Source: Martelella mediterranea
GTDB lineage: Bacteria; Pseudomonadota; Alphaproteobacteria; Rhizobiales; Rhizobiaceae
Reading direction: 5' to 3'
Assembly (NCBI GenBank): GCA_003001975.1
Contig: PVUG01000012.1
Span: 62,001 to 126,000 of the forward strand
DNA: 64,000 bases
Part shown: positions 36,703 through 45,289 of the stretch, piece by piece
Layout: each line of letters opens with the position of its first letter
Position numbering within the stretch: position 1 is the stretch's first letter
Made by a program: the position numbers and the translations under genes
The notes under the pieces: generated by a model
Database searches by the model: none
Told to the model about the DNA's origin: nothing
What the model saw: the letters and a program-made list of their open reading frames with translations, nothing else

Positions 36703-38009
36703 TTATCCATAAGCGGGTCAAGTTCGCGATAATCCGGCAGGCTGCGGTCGATGCCCATGCCATTCCGCATCACGATGCGGTCGGCCTGCGGACGAGAAAG
36801 AAATTCGCTCCAGCGCCGTGCGCTGAAAAGCACGAGATCGGCGGGACCGCCTGCGGCGATCATCCCGCGCTCGCCCCGCCCGAGAATTTCGGCAGGCGTG
36901 CGGGTGACGATCCGGGCGGTGTCGTCCAGCGGGTGGTCGAGCTGGAGAATGCGCACGGCCTCGCGGATGACCTCGACGGGGTCGAGATCGCCATAGGCAT
37001 AGAACGGATCGCGGGTGTTGTCGGAGGCGACGGCCGTCTTCACGCCGGCAGCCGCAAGCTCCTTGAACAGCGTCACGCCCCGCCACCGCGGCGTGCGGCC
37101 CTGGTGGCGGTCTTGCAGATACATGTTGCACATCGGCAGCGAGACGACGGAAAGCCCGGCCTCGGCCACAAGGTCGATCGTGCGTTTTGCCGTTTCCTCG
37201 TCCTGACGGGCCAGAGAACAGCAATGGCCGACGGTGACCGAACCTTCATAGCCGTTGCGCAGCTTGGCCTCGGCAATGCGGCTTAAGGTCAGCACCTCAC
37301 GGTCCTCTGTCTCGTCGACATGAAGGTCGATATCGAGGCCGTTGTCGCCTGCCGCCTGAAACAGGCGATCAAGCCGCGCGTCGAGGTCCGGCAGCATCTG
37401 TGTCACGCCGCCGACAAGGCCGTTATGGCGTTTCAAAAGCGCGATCAGATCGTCGAAAAACGGCTCGAAGATCATGTCGATTGCAAACAGCGCCACGGCC
37501 TGAAGCTCGACCCGTCCCGCCCATCTGGCGCGCATGTCGGAAAATACCTCGAACGAGATGTCGTGTTGCGGCGGCAGGCTGTCGATATGGGTTCTGAGAA
37601 GGCCGGTGCCGTGGGCATAGGCCGATTTCAGCGAGAATTCCATGCGGGCGGCGACGTCTTCGGCCGACCAGTTGGCCTGACGGTCGGCCATCACGTTTTC
37701 AAGCGCGCCCATGAAGGTGCCATCGGGATTGCGGCGGCGCTCCCAGATATGGCCCTTGTCGATATGAGTGTGCATGTCGGTGAACGAGGGCCAGACCATG
37801 CCGTCGCGCATATCGGCTGCAGGAAGGGCGGTGGGCGCCGTGCCGGCCGGCAGAATGGCGCCGATCTTGCCATCGGTGACCACGATATCGGTTGAAACAA
37901 GGCCTTCCCGGGCCGCAAAGCCGTTCGCATCCGGAAGGCAGATTGCGGGGATGGTCGCCCGTGAAAGTGCAAATGACGGCGCGTTCGGCAGTGTCATGAA
38001 ATCCGCCAT
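36699..38009 (-). CDS. Cytosine-deaminase-family amidohydrolase
   Basis: The metal ligands of the amidohydrolase barrel are visible: D-M-H-T-H-I-D-K-G-H (the HxH pair), L-H-V-D-E-T, V-G-H-C-C-S-L and the aspartate in A-S-D-N-T-R-D-P-F. The last word and the following Y-G-D-L-D-P-V-E are the cytosine deaminase pattern. Members hydrolyse the C-N bonds of pyrimidines, creatinine, triazines or hydantoins. The N-terminal 60 residues form the usual small beta-sandwich. It starts on the stop of the permease gene and overlaps the oxidase start, so it is fully embedded in the operon. The true substrate is unknown. Confidence 0.88.
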   Translation of the reverse strand: MADFMTLPNAPSFALSRATIPAICLPDANGFAAREGLVSTDIVVTDGKIGAILPAGTAPTALPAADMRDGMVWPSFTDMHTHIDKGHIWERRRNPDGTFMGALENVMADRQANWSAEDVAARMEFSLKSAYAHGTGLLRTHIDSLPPQHDISFEVFSDMRARWAGRVELQAVALFAIDMIFEPFFDDLIALLKRHNGLVGGVTQMLPDLDARLDRLFQAAGDNGLDIDLHVDETEDREVLTLSRIAEAKLRNGYEGSVTVGHCCSLARQDEETAKRTIDLVAEAGLSVVSLPMCNMYLQDRHQGRTPRWRGVTLFKELAAAGVKTAVASDNTRDPFYAYGDLDPVEVIREAVRILQLDHPLDDTARIVTRTPAEILGRGERGMIAAGGPADLVLFSARRWSEFLSRPQADRIVMRNGMGIDRSLPDYRELDPLMDK

Positions 38010-38863
38010 CAGTTTTCCCTCTTCAGGCTGCTTTCATGCCAGCGATGCAGGAACAGCCAGGCGATGAAGGATGTGAGCGCGAAGATGGCGACGCCGAGAC
38101 AGGCGAGCATGAACAGTGCTGCGAACAGACGCGGAATATTGAGCCGGTACTGCGCCTCCAGAAGCCGGAAGGCAAGGCCGGAGCCCGCACCGGCCGACCC
38201 GGCCGCAAATTCGGCGACCACGGCGGCAATCAGCGCCAGCCCGCCGCCGATCCTCAGCCCGGTCATGAAATAGGGCAGCGAGGCGGGCAGTTTCAGGTGG
38301 ATCAGCGTCTGCCAACGCGAGGCGCCGTAAAGTTCGAACAGGTTCAACAGGTTGTGGTCGACGCTCTTCAGCCCCTGCGCCATGTTGGATAGGATCGGAA
38401 AGAAGGCGACCAGAAAGGCGCAGATCAGCAGCGCCACCTGCGTCGTCGGCGTGTAGATCAGGATCAGCGGCGCAATCGCGACGATCGGGGTGACCTGCAG
38501 GATCACGGTGATCGGGTAAAGCGCGGTCTCGATCCAGCGCGACTGCACCATGATGACGGCAAGACCGACACCGCCGGCCAGCGCAAGACCGAGCGAAATG
38601 AAGGTGATCTTGGTTGTCACCCACAGCGCCGGGGCTAGTATGCCCCAGTCCTCGACAAAAGCTTCGGCTACCAGCGCGGGGCCGGGCAGGATGTAATGCG
38701 GGGTCTGGTAGATGATCACGATCGCCTGCCAGATTGCCACCAGAAGCGCGAGTACGGCAATCGGGATCAGGATTTTGAGAATGGTTTCGCCGTGACGGGC
38801 GAAGAAGCCGGGTTGGGCGTAAACCGTGTCGTCCGGCTGCGTGGCGGTTACCTTGTCGCTCAT
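38009..38863 (-). CDS. ABC transporter permease (ThiX/SsuC type)
   Basis: The inner-membrane subunit has about six membrane segments. The coupling-loop EAA region appears as F-E-L-Y-G-A-S-R-W-Q-T-L-I-H-L-K-L-P-A-S followed by L-P-Y-F-M-T-G-L-R-I-G-G-G, the pattern of taurine, sulfonate and pyrimidine-precursor importers. It overlaps both neighbours at its ends. Confidence 0.92.
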   Translation of the reverse strand: MSDKVTATQPDDTVYAQPGFFARHGETILKILIPIAVLALLVAIWQAIVIIYQTPHYILPGPALVAEAFVEDWGILAPALWVTTKITFISLGLALAGGVGLAVIMVQSRWIETALYPITVILQVTPIVAIAPLILIYTPTTQVALLICAFLVAFFPILSNMAQGLKSVDHNLLNLFELYGASRWQTLIHLKLPASLPYFMTGLRIGGGLALIAAVVAEFAAGSAGAGSGLAFRLLEAQYRLNIPRLFAALFMLACLGVAIFALTSFIAWLFLHRWHESSLKREN

Positions 38864-39702
38864 CAGTGTTCTCCCCCGGCGGCGTGGATTGCGCCCTGCA
38901 GCGCATGAGACACTTTCGCGCAGGCCTGGTGGTATTCGTCCGAAGAACGATAGTCCTCATCGCGAACCTGGCTGGTGTCGAGCGGGAAATCGTCGAAAAC
39001 CTGCCCCGGACGGGCGCGCATGACTACGATGCGGTTTGAAAGATAGGCGGATTCGAACACCGAATGGGTCACGAACACGACGGTGATGCCGGTTTCGCGC
39101 CAGAGCCGCAGAACATCGTCGTTGAGCCGCTGGCGGGTGATTTCGTCAAGGGCTGCAAAGGGCTCGTCCATCAGCAGCAGTTTCGGGTTGGTGACAAGCG
39201 CGCGGGCAATCGAAACCCGCATTTTCATGCCGCCGGAAAGCTCGCGCGGATATGCATCGGCAAAATCCTCGAGGCCGACGGTTTTCAGGACATCCATGAT
39301 CCGCTCGCGTGTGCCGGCTTTTGACTGGCCGCGCAGTTTCAGCGGCAGGTAGACATTGCCGAAAACCGTGGCCCAGGGCATCAGCGTCGGTTCCTGAAAC
39401 ACGAAGCTGATATCGCCTTCGGGACGGCCCTTGGCGGAAATGCGTGAACTTGGCCAGTCAATAGTGCCGCGGGTGACATCGCCGAGTGCCGCGATGATCC
39501 TGAGCGCGGTTGATTTACCGCAGCCGGAGGGGCCGAGCAGGCTGACAAACTCACCCTGACGCACGGTCAGCGACATGTCGGAAAGTGCGATGGTGCCGTT
39601 GGAGAAGATCTTGGTGACATGCTCCATCCGCACCAGGGACTTTTGCAAAGGCGGCGATGCCGGGGTCTCGGCACTAGCGTTCGGCATGCGGTTATCCTGC
39701 AT
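38863..39702 (-). CDS. ABC transporter ATP-binding protein (ThiZ/SsuB type)
   Basis: Walker A is G-P-S-G-C-G-K-S-T, the signature is L-S-G-G-M-K-M-R, and Walker B is L-L-L-M-D-E-P-F-A-A-L-D, followed by F-V-T-H-S-V-F-E-S-A. This is the nitrate/sulfonate/pyrimidine precursor subfamily. The stop overlaps the permease start. Confidence 0.92.
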   Translation of the reverse strand: MQDNRMPNASAETPASPPLQKSLVRMEHVTKIFSNGTIALSDMSLTVRQGEFVSLLGPSGCGKSTALRIIAALGDVTRGTIDWPSSRISAKGRPEGDISFVFQEPTLMPWATVFGNVYLPLKLRGQSKAGTRERIMDVLKTVGLEDFADAYPRELSGGMKMRVSIARALVTNPKLLLMDEPFAALDEITRQRLNDDVLRLWRETGITVVFVTHSVFESAYLSNRIVVMRARPGQVFDDFPLDTSQVRDEDYRSSDEYHQACAKVSHALQGAIHAAGGEH

Positions 39703-39715
39703 TCAATTCAAAATC

Positions 39716-39743
39716 CCGTTTCGCGCGGCAAGGCGCGAAACGG
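39716..39743 (-). terminator. Intercistronic hairpin after the NMT1-type binding protein gene
   Basis: CCGTTTCGCGC and its exact complement form an 11-bp stem around a 6-base loop, between the binding-protein stop and the ATPase start. No T run follows, so it more likely stabilises the upstream mRNA segment or gives partial termination. Confidence 0.7.
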
Positions 39744-39763
39744 AGTGCCGGGGTATTTCCCGT

Positions 39764-40771
39764 TTATTTCATCAGATCCATGCCAACGCCCTTGCAGACG
39801 AACTGGGTCGTGAAGGCCTTGGTATAGTCGAGATCGGCTTCAAACAGGCCGATATCGACCATGTCTTCAAAGAAGGTCTTGTAATGGGCGTCGGTAATGC
39901 AGCCGATGCCGCCTTCGTCGGCATCACCGGAGACAACGATGCCGTATTCCTTCATCTTGTCGATGGAGAAGGCGATCTGCTCATCCGTCATTTCCGGATT
40001 GTCTTTCTTGATGAGGTCGTTGGCAGCCGTGTTGTCGCCATAGAGGTAGTTGTACCAGCCCTCGATCGAGGCATCGACGAAACGCTGGACGAGGTCCGGG
40101 TTTTCGTCGACCAGCTTCTGCTGGGCGGTGATCATCGTCGAATAGGGTGAATAGCCGCTGTCGGCGAGCAGGAACACTTCCGGTGTCCAGCCGGCTTCCC
40201 GTTCCACCGAGTAGGGTTCGGAGGTCAGATAACCCTGCTGGGCCGATTCCGGATCGGCGATGAACGGTGCCGGGTTGAAGGTATAGGGCTTGTACTGGGC
40301 ATCGTCGAAGCCGTCGAAATTGGCCTTCATCCACTGGAAGTAGGAAAGAAAACCGTCCTTGCCCATGAAAATGGTCGGCAGCTTGGCCAGATCGGCGAAT
40401 TCCTCGATGCCCTGATCGGGGTGGGCCATCAGGATCTGCGGGTCCTTCTGGAACATGGCGGCGACATCGATCACCGGAATGCCCTCGACCACGGCATCCA
40501 GTTCGCCCTGCGGCGATCCCATGTAGAAATCGACCTTGCCGGCAATCAGAAGCGAGCGGTTGGCGGCCTGCGGTCCACCCTGAACGATGGTCACATCCAG
40601 CCCGTATTTTTCATAGGTGCCATCGGCCACGGCCTGATAGAACCCGCCATGTTCGGCCTGTGCCAGCCAGTTGGTGCCGTAGGTGACCTCATCCAGCGCA
40701 AAGGCGGGCGTGGCAGCCGCTGCCAGCAAGGCAGCGCCGGCTAATGCGGCGGTCTTTGAGGTAGTCGACAT
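39764..40771 (-). CDS. NMT1/THI5-family ABC substrate-binding protein
   Basis: A signal peptide (A-A-L-A-G-A-A-L-L-A-A-A-A-T-P-A-F-A) is followed by the NMT1/THI5 pattern T-N-W-L-A-Q-A-E-H-G-G-F-Y-Q-A and K-Y-G-L-D-V-T-I-V-Q-G-G-P-Q. Members bind pyrimidine precursors of thiamine, pyrimidines or related small ligands. No TPP riboswitch is visible upstream and no thiamine gene is near, so thiamine salvage is unlikely. GGGGA provides the ribosome site. It opens the operon and is divergent from the LysR gene. Confidence 0.92.
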   Translation of the reverse strand: MSTTSKTAALAGAALLAAAATPAFALDEVTYGTNWLAQAEHGGFYQAVADGTYEKYGLDVTIVQGGPQAANRSLLIAGKVDFYMGSPQGELDAVVEGIPVIDVAAMFQKDPQILMAHPDQGIEEFADLAKLPTIFMGKDGFLSYFQWMKANFDGFDDAQYKPYTFNPAPFIADPESAQQGYLTSEPYSVEREAGWTPEVFLLADSGYSPYSTMITAQQKLVDENPDLVQRFVDASIEGWYNYLYGDNTAANDLIKKDNPEMTDEQIAFSIDKMKEYGIVVSGDADEGGIGCITDAHYKTFFEDMVDIGLFEADLDYTKAFTTQFVCKGVGMDLMK

Positions 40772-40845
40772 AAGCTGTTCCCCTTCGCTTTTCGTCGTGT
40801 CGCTTTCCAGAACTGCATTTGAGCGGCTTCACCGCTGTTTGAGAA

Positions 40846-40871
40846 GCATCAAATTTCGTGCGCATTGATGC
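40846..40871. promoter_or_regulatory. Dyad between the divergent LysR and ABC operon genes, candidate LysR site
   Basis: GCATCAA and TTGATGC form a perfect 7-bp inverted repeat with a 12-base spacer, 74 bases before the binding-protein start and 92 bases before the LysR start. The layout of ATCAA then TTGAT resembles the interrupted dyads bound by LysR-type regulators. I infer that it controls both directions. Confidence 0.6.
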
Positions 40872-40963
40872 CTTTTTTGCACAGGCGGCGCGATTGTTAT
40901 AAATGTAATCGAACTGCGCAAAATTTGGTCAGAGCCGGTTCTTTTACGCTTGAGTTTACGCCC

Positions 40964-41905
40964 ATGCTGCACTCCAGGAAACTGCAATATATCGATGAAA
41001 TTGCCCGATGCGGTTCAATCCGCAAGGCGGCCCAGCGGTTGAATGTCGCCTCATCCGCCGTCAACCGGCAAATTCTGGCGCTGGAGGAGGAATTCGGCGC
41101 GCCGCTGTTCGAACGGCTGCCGCGGGGCTTGCGGCTGACAGCGGCCGGCGAAATGTGCGTGGAGCATATCCGCGAGGTGCTGAAGGGCTATGAACGGCTA
41201 GAATCACGCATCCGCGCATTGAAAATGCCACAGGCCGGCAAGGTGACGCTGGTGGCAACCGTCGGGCTTGCAGCCGGTCCGCTGCAGGAGATCATCGGCC
41301 GTTTTGTCGCCGACAATCCGAGAATCCGTATCCATCTCAGGTCCGATGGCGGCACCACGACGATTGCCAATGTGCTGACCGGCGATGTCGATCTCGGCCT
41401 CGGCTTCAACATTCCGCCGACCCCCGGCATTCGCACGCTGGCATCCTTCGATGTGCCGATCGGGGCCGTGATGCCGACGGACCATCGCCTCGCGAAGGAA
41501 GACCGCGTGAATGTCTCCGATGTCGTGCAGGAGCCGCTGGTTCTGGCGCAGCCGGGAACCAGTCTGCGTCACGTGATCAATCTGGCGCTCTCACCGCTGT
41601 CGCTGCCGATCGAGCCGGTGGTCGAGACCAATGCGTCGGAGATGCTGAAAGGTCTGGTCAAGCGCGGCACGGGGCTGACCTTTCTCAACCCGCTCGATGT
41701 CTATGTCGAATGCCAGAAGGGTGAGCTTGCCTTCCGCCCGCTCGCCGATCCGCATGTGCGCCATCAGCCGATGAAGCTGTTTTCCCGCGCCCGCGCGCCG
41801 CTGGATGCGGCCAGCAGCCTGTTTGTCGATTACCTGCTGAAGGAAATCGCAGCGATGATCGAGACGCTGCAGGAGCGCCACCACCTGCCGCCGTCGCCGG
41901 GCTGA
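40964..41905 (+). CDS. LysR-family transcriptional regulator
   Basis: The N-terminal helix-turn-helix is clear: L-Q-Y-I-D-E-I-A-R-C-G-S-I-R-K-A-A-Q-R-L-N followed by S-S-A-V-N-R-Q-I-L-A-L-E-E-E-F-G and P-L-F-E-R. The C-terminal ligand-binding domain is of the periplasmic-binding-protein fold. The frame is open upstream to 40865, but the conserved domain begins right after the ATG at 40964 (313 residues). It is divergent from the heterocycle operon and convergent with the creatininase gene, with stops abutting, so it is the likely regulator of one or both. Confidence 0.9.
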   Translation: MLHSRKLQYIDEIARCGSIRKAAQRLNVASSAVNRQILALEEEFGAPLFERLPRGLRLTAAGEMCVEHIREVLKGYERLESRIRALKMPQAGKVTLVATVGLAAGPLQEIIGRFVADNPRIRIHLRSDGGTTTIANVLTGDVDLGLGFNIPPTPGIRTLASFDVPIGAVMPTDHRLAKEDRVNVSDVVQEPLVLAQPGTSLRHVINLALSPLSLPIEPVVETNASEMLKGLVKRGTGLTFLNPLDVYVECQKGELAFRPLADPHVRHQPMKLFSRARAPLDAASSLFVDYLLKEIAAMIETLQERHHLPPSPG

Positions 41906-42706
41906 TCAGGCCGGCGTATAGAGTTTGTCGAGCGGATAGGCGACGACATCCTCGACCAGCTCGATAAAGCCCTCGATCTGGTGACGGGCGATTGCTGCGC
42001 CCTTTTCAGCCGTCGCAATCGCGGCATTGCCGAGCGCGCCCTTGGGGTTCAGATCGTGGGCGACCCAGGCGAGCGCATTCGGAGGCGTCGGCTGCAGGCG
42101 GCGGGTGTTTTCCTTCTGCCATTTGGCCAATGACGCGAAGTTTTCGGCATTTTCCATTTTCACGAGTTCCGGGCGGAAGTGAAGCATCAGCGAAGTTTCG
42201 ACCTCGCCGCCGTGAATGCCATAGGTGCGTTCTTCCTCGCTGATCATGCCGTCCGGCGTGCCGAAGCGCGCCCATTGGGTGGCAACGGCGACCATCTCGA
42301 AGCGCACCCGCATTTCGCGCGCGACGATGCTCATGATGTCGAGATTGCCGCCATGGCTGTTGACCATGATGATTTTGCGAAGCCCGGCGGCTGCCACCTT
42401 TTCGCCAATCGTCGTCCAGGCCGGGATCAGAAGGTCCGCCCCGAAGGAGAGCGTGCCGGGGCCGTGGATATGCTCGTTGGCCTTGCCGATTTCCTGAACG
42501 GGAAGCACCAGCACGTCGAGATTGTCGGGGATGTTTTCCTGCAGCGTGTCGAGCATGCCCTGCGCAATCGCCACATCGGTGGCGACCGGCAGATGGGGGC
42601 CGTGCTGTTCGGTCGAGGCAAGCGGCAGGATGGCAACGGTGTTCGCCGGGTCCAGAGCGCTGAATTCCGGGCTTGTCAGTTCATTCCAGTAGAAGCGCTT
42701 GGCCAT
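41906..42706 (-). CDS. Creatininase-family amidohydrolase
   Basis: The binuclear metal site is visible: S-T-E-Q-H-G-P-H-L-P (Glu and His), A-T-D, and later V-N-S-H-G-G-N and G-I-H-G-G-E-V-E-T-S. Family members open creatinine or deformylate formamidopyrimidines. The frame is open to 42757, but the ATG at 42704-42706 gives the normal N-terminus with Y-W-N-E-L-T-S. It is separated from the six-gene operon only by the LysR gene, so it may act on the same compound or on its product. It follows the EamA transporter gene by 126 bases on the same strand. Confidence 0.88.
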   Translation of the reverse strand: MAKRFYWNELTSPEFSALDPANTVAILPLASTEQHGPHLPVATDVAIAQGMLDTLQENIPDNLDVLVLPVQEIGKANEHIHGPGTLSFGADLLIPAWTTIGEKVAAAGLRKIIMVNSHGGNLDIMSIVAREMRVRFEMVAVATQWARFGTPDGMISEEERTYGIHGGEVETSLMLHFRPELVKMENAENFASLAKWQKENTRRLQPTPPNALAWVAHDLNPKGALGNAAIATAEKGAAIARHQIEGFIELVEDVVAYPLDKLYTPA

Positions 42707-42832
42707 GTCGATCAACCTGTTTGATGTTCCCGTGCCGCATCCCCTGTGCGGCTTCAAAACAGGTGTAGGAAAAACATCATGCGGACAAAAGCATCGTTTT
42801 GTGTTCCGTCCGCTGCCTTTTTGCGCGCGCTC

Positions 42833-43729
42833 TCAGGCCTGTTTCGGTTTGCCCCATTCCGCAAGGGCGATACCGCCGATGGCCAGCAGGAACGCGATGG
42901 CGTGATAGCCTTCGGGGCTTTCGCCAAGCACGACCACGGCAAGGATCATGCCGAAGACCGGAATGAGATTGATGAACAGGCCGGCGCGGTTCGGCCCGAT
43001 CATCTCCACGCCGCGGATAAACAGAATCTGCGAGACCAGTGAGGGAAACAGGCCGATAAAGACGATAACGCCGAAGCCGGTGAGGTCGTGCGGCAGCATG
43101 GAAAGGCCAAGTGCGGCTTCCGTTGCCACCATCGGCAGTGAGGCGATGAAGGCCCCGATGAAACAGGCCATGGCCATGGCCCGCCAGTCGAGGGCCGGTT
43201 TGTAGCGCAGGCAGACCGTGTAGAACGAATAACACAGCACCGCCATCAGCACGAGAAAATCGCCGAAATTGATTTCAAGGCTGAGCAGCCGCGATATCTG
43301 GCCATGGGAAACCGTCACGGCAACGCCTGCGAGGGTGAGCGCAAAACCGGCGAGTTGCGCCAGCGAGGCGCGAACCCTGAAAAACACGAAATTGAGGGCG
43401 AAGATCAAAAGCGGAATTGCGGCCTGGTCGATGGCGCCGTTGATGGCGGAAGTGAACCTCAGACCGGAATAGAGAAAGGCATTGAAGCTGGCAAAGCCGA
43501 CAGCGCCGAAACCGAAGAGGATCGGCCAGTTCTTCTTGATGGCCGGCCATTCACGACGGATCTGCGGCATGGCAAAGGCCGAAATGACCAGTGCGGCGAT
43601 GCCCCATCTGAGCGAGTTCATCACCATCGGGGAGACGTGGCCGATGGCGAGTTTGCCGACAGTGAGGTTTCCGCCCCAGAAAAGTGTGGTCACTGTCAAA
43701 AGAAGATAGGCGCGCCATTGCATGGCCAT
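42833..43729 (-). CDS. EamA/DMT-family transporter
   Basis: The 298-residue protein has about ten hydrophobic segments and the two EamA repeats. The first repeat has T-L-F-W-G-G-N near residue 18, and the second has G-D-F-L-V-L-M-A-V-L-C-Y-S-F-Y-T-V and the C-terminal E-S-P-E-G-Y-H-A-I. Such transporters usually export metabolites, and a few take them up. Its location upstream of the creatininase gene hints at a related ligand. Confidence 0.9.
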   Translation of the reverse strand: MAMQWRAYLLLTVTTLFWGGNLTVGKLAIGHVSPMVMNSLRWGIAALVISAFAMPQIRREWPAIKKNWPILFGFGAVGFASFNAFLYSGLRFTSAINGAIDQAAIPLLIFALNFVFFRVRASLAQLAGFALTLAGVAVTVSHGQISRLLSLEINFGDFLVLMAVLCYSFYTVCLRYKPALDWRAMAMACFIGAFIASLPMVATEAALGLSMLPHDLTGFGVIVFIGLFPSLVSQILFIRGVEMIGPNRAGLFINLIPVFGMILAVVVLGESPEGYHAIAFLLAIGGIALAEWGKPKQA

Positions 43730-43938
43730 AGTCCCCTATTTGGCTCATCCGCAGGTCGTATCTTCAAAAAAGAAGGGATGATGGTTTTACCGCGCTTTCG
43801 CCATAATCTGTCGCGCGGGCCAAAGTCACGCAAAATTTTTGCGGGCTTGCGGCTAAGGGGTGTCGCAATATACGTAAGGGATGGTTATAGATGCTGCGGT
43901 TCTGCCGCAGGCAAGGCATCGGTTTCTAGGTAGGTAAA

Positions 43939-45237
43939 ATGACAAATGTTGTAGTGGTCGGCTCGCAATGGGGCGATGAAGGCAAGGGCAAGATCGTCGA
44001 CTGGCTGTCCGAGCGCGCGGATATCGTGGTGCGCTATCAGGGCGGCCATAATGCCGGCCACACCCTCGTGATTGATGGCGTCAGCTACAAGCTGTCGCTG
44101 CTGCCGTCAGGCGTTGTGCGTGAAGGCAAGCTTGCCGTTATCGGCAATGGCGTGGTCGTCGACCCGCATGCACTGATTGCCGAAATCGGCCGGCTGGAAG
44201 CGCAGGGCGTTTCGATCTCGCCCGACAATCTGCGCATCGCAGACAACGCCACGCTGATTCTTTCGCTGCACCGCGAACTGGACGGCATGCGCGAGGATGC
44301 GGCGTCCAATTCCGGCACCAAGATCGGCACCACGCGCCGCGGCATCGGCCCGGCCTATGAAGACAAGGTCGGCCGCCGCGCGATCCGGCTGATGGATCTG
44401 GCCAATCTGGAAACGCTGCCGGCCAAGGTCGACCGCCTGCTGACCCATCACAATGCTTTAAGGCGCGGTTTTGGCGCAGCCGAAATCGAGCATGACGCGA
44501 TCATGGACGAACTGACCTCGATCGCCGACAAGGTTCTGCCGTTCCGCGAAACCGTCTGGCTGCTGCTCGACAAGAAGCGTCGCGCCGGTCAGCGCATCCT
44601 GTTTGAAGGCGCGCAGGGTTCGCTGCTCGATATCGATCACGGCACCTATCCCTTCGTCACCTCGTCGAACACGGTCGCCGGCCAGGCCGCCGCCGGCTCC
44701 GGCATGGGCCCGGGCGCGCTCGAATATGTGCTCGGCATCACCAAGGCCTACACCACCCGCGTCGGCGAAGGCCCGTTCCCAACCGAGCTTGAGGATGAGG
44801 TTGGCCAGTTTCTCGGCGAGCGCGGCCGTGAATTCGGCACGGTGACAGGGCGTCAGCGCCGCTGCGGCTGGTTCGATGCCGTGCTGGTGCGTCAGGCTGT
44901 TGCCACCAACGGCATCACCGGCATCGCGCTGACCAAGCTTGATGTGCTGGATGGCCTCGATGAGCTGAAGATCTGTGTCGCTTATGAGCTTGACGGCGAG
45001 CAGATCGAGGCGCTGCCGGCCAGTCAGGGCGCGCAGGCACGGGTCAAACCGGTCTACATCACGCTCGAAGGTTGGAAAGAATCAACCGTCGGCGCACGCA
45101 AGTGGGCGGACCTTCCCGCACAGGCTGTCAAATATGTACGCCAGGTTGAAGAGCTGATTGGTGCACCAATTGCGCTTCTATCCACAAGTCCTGAGCGTGA
45201 AGACACCATTCTTGTGACCGATCCGTTTGAGGATTAA
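43939..45237 (+). CDS. purA: Adenylosuccinate synthetase
   Basis: PurA joins IMP and aspartate with GTP in AMP synthesis. The N-terminal [11 protein letters not shown] is the GTP loop, Q-G-G-H-N-A-G-H-T follows, and G-T-T-x-R-G-I-G-P and [22 protein letters not shown] are intact. The 432-residue length is standard. A small CTGCGG/CCGCAG dyad near 43892-43908 is in the leader. Confidence 0.97.
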   Translation: MTNVVVVGSQWGDEGKGKIVDWLSERADIVVRYQGGHNAGHTLVIDGVSYKLSLLPSGVVREGKLAVIGNGVVVDPHALIAEIGRLEAQGVSISPDNLRIADNATLILSLHRELDGMREDAASNSGTKIGTTRRGIGPAYEDKVGRRAIRLMDLANLETLPAKVDRLLTHHNALRRGFGAAEIEHDAIMDELTSIADKVLPFRETVWLLLDKKRRAGQRILFEGAQGSLLDIDHGTYPFVTSSNTVAGQAAAGSGMGPGALEYVLGITKAYTTRVGEGPFPTELEDEVGQFLGERGREFGTVTGRQRRCGWFDAVLVRQAVATNGITGIALTKLDVLDGLDELKICVAYELDGEQIEALPASQGAQARVKPVYITLEGWKESTVGARKWADLPAQAVKYVRQVEELIGAPIALLSTSPEREDTILVTDPFED

Positions 45238-45289
45238 GCATAAATCATAGTATTGTCGCGGAATACGACCCGCACAATAGGGGTAATTA

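Noticed and set aside
40772-40963. TPP riboswitch before the NMT1-type importer
   Set aside because: The expected conserved core words of the THI box are not present, and no thiamine gene is near.
42734-42752. Hairpin GCCGCA/TGCGGC after the EamA gene as a terminator
   Set aside because: The 6-bp stem has no T run and lies in the gap before the creatininase gene. It is too weak to call.
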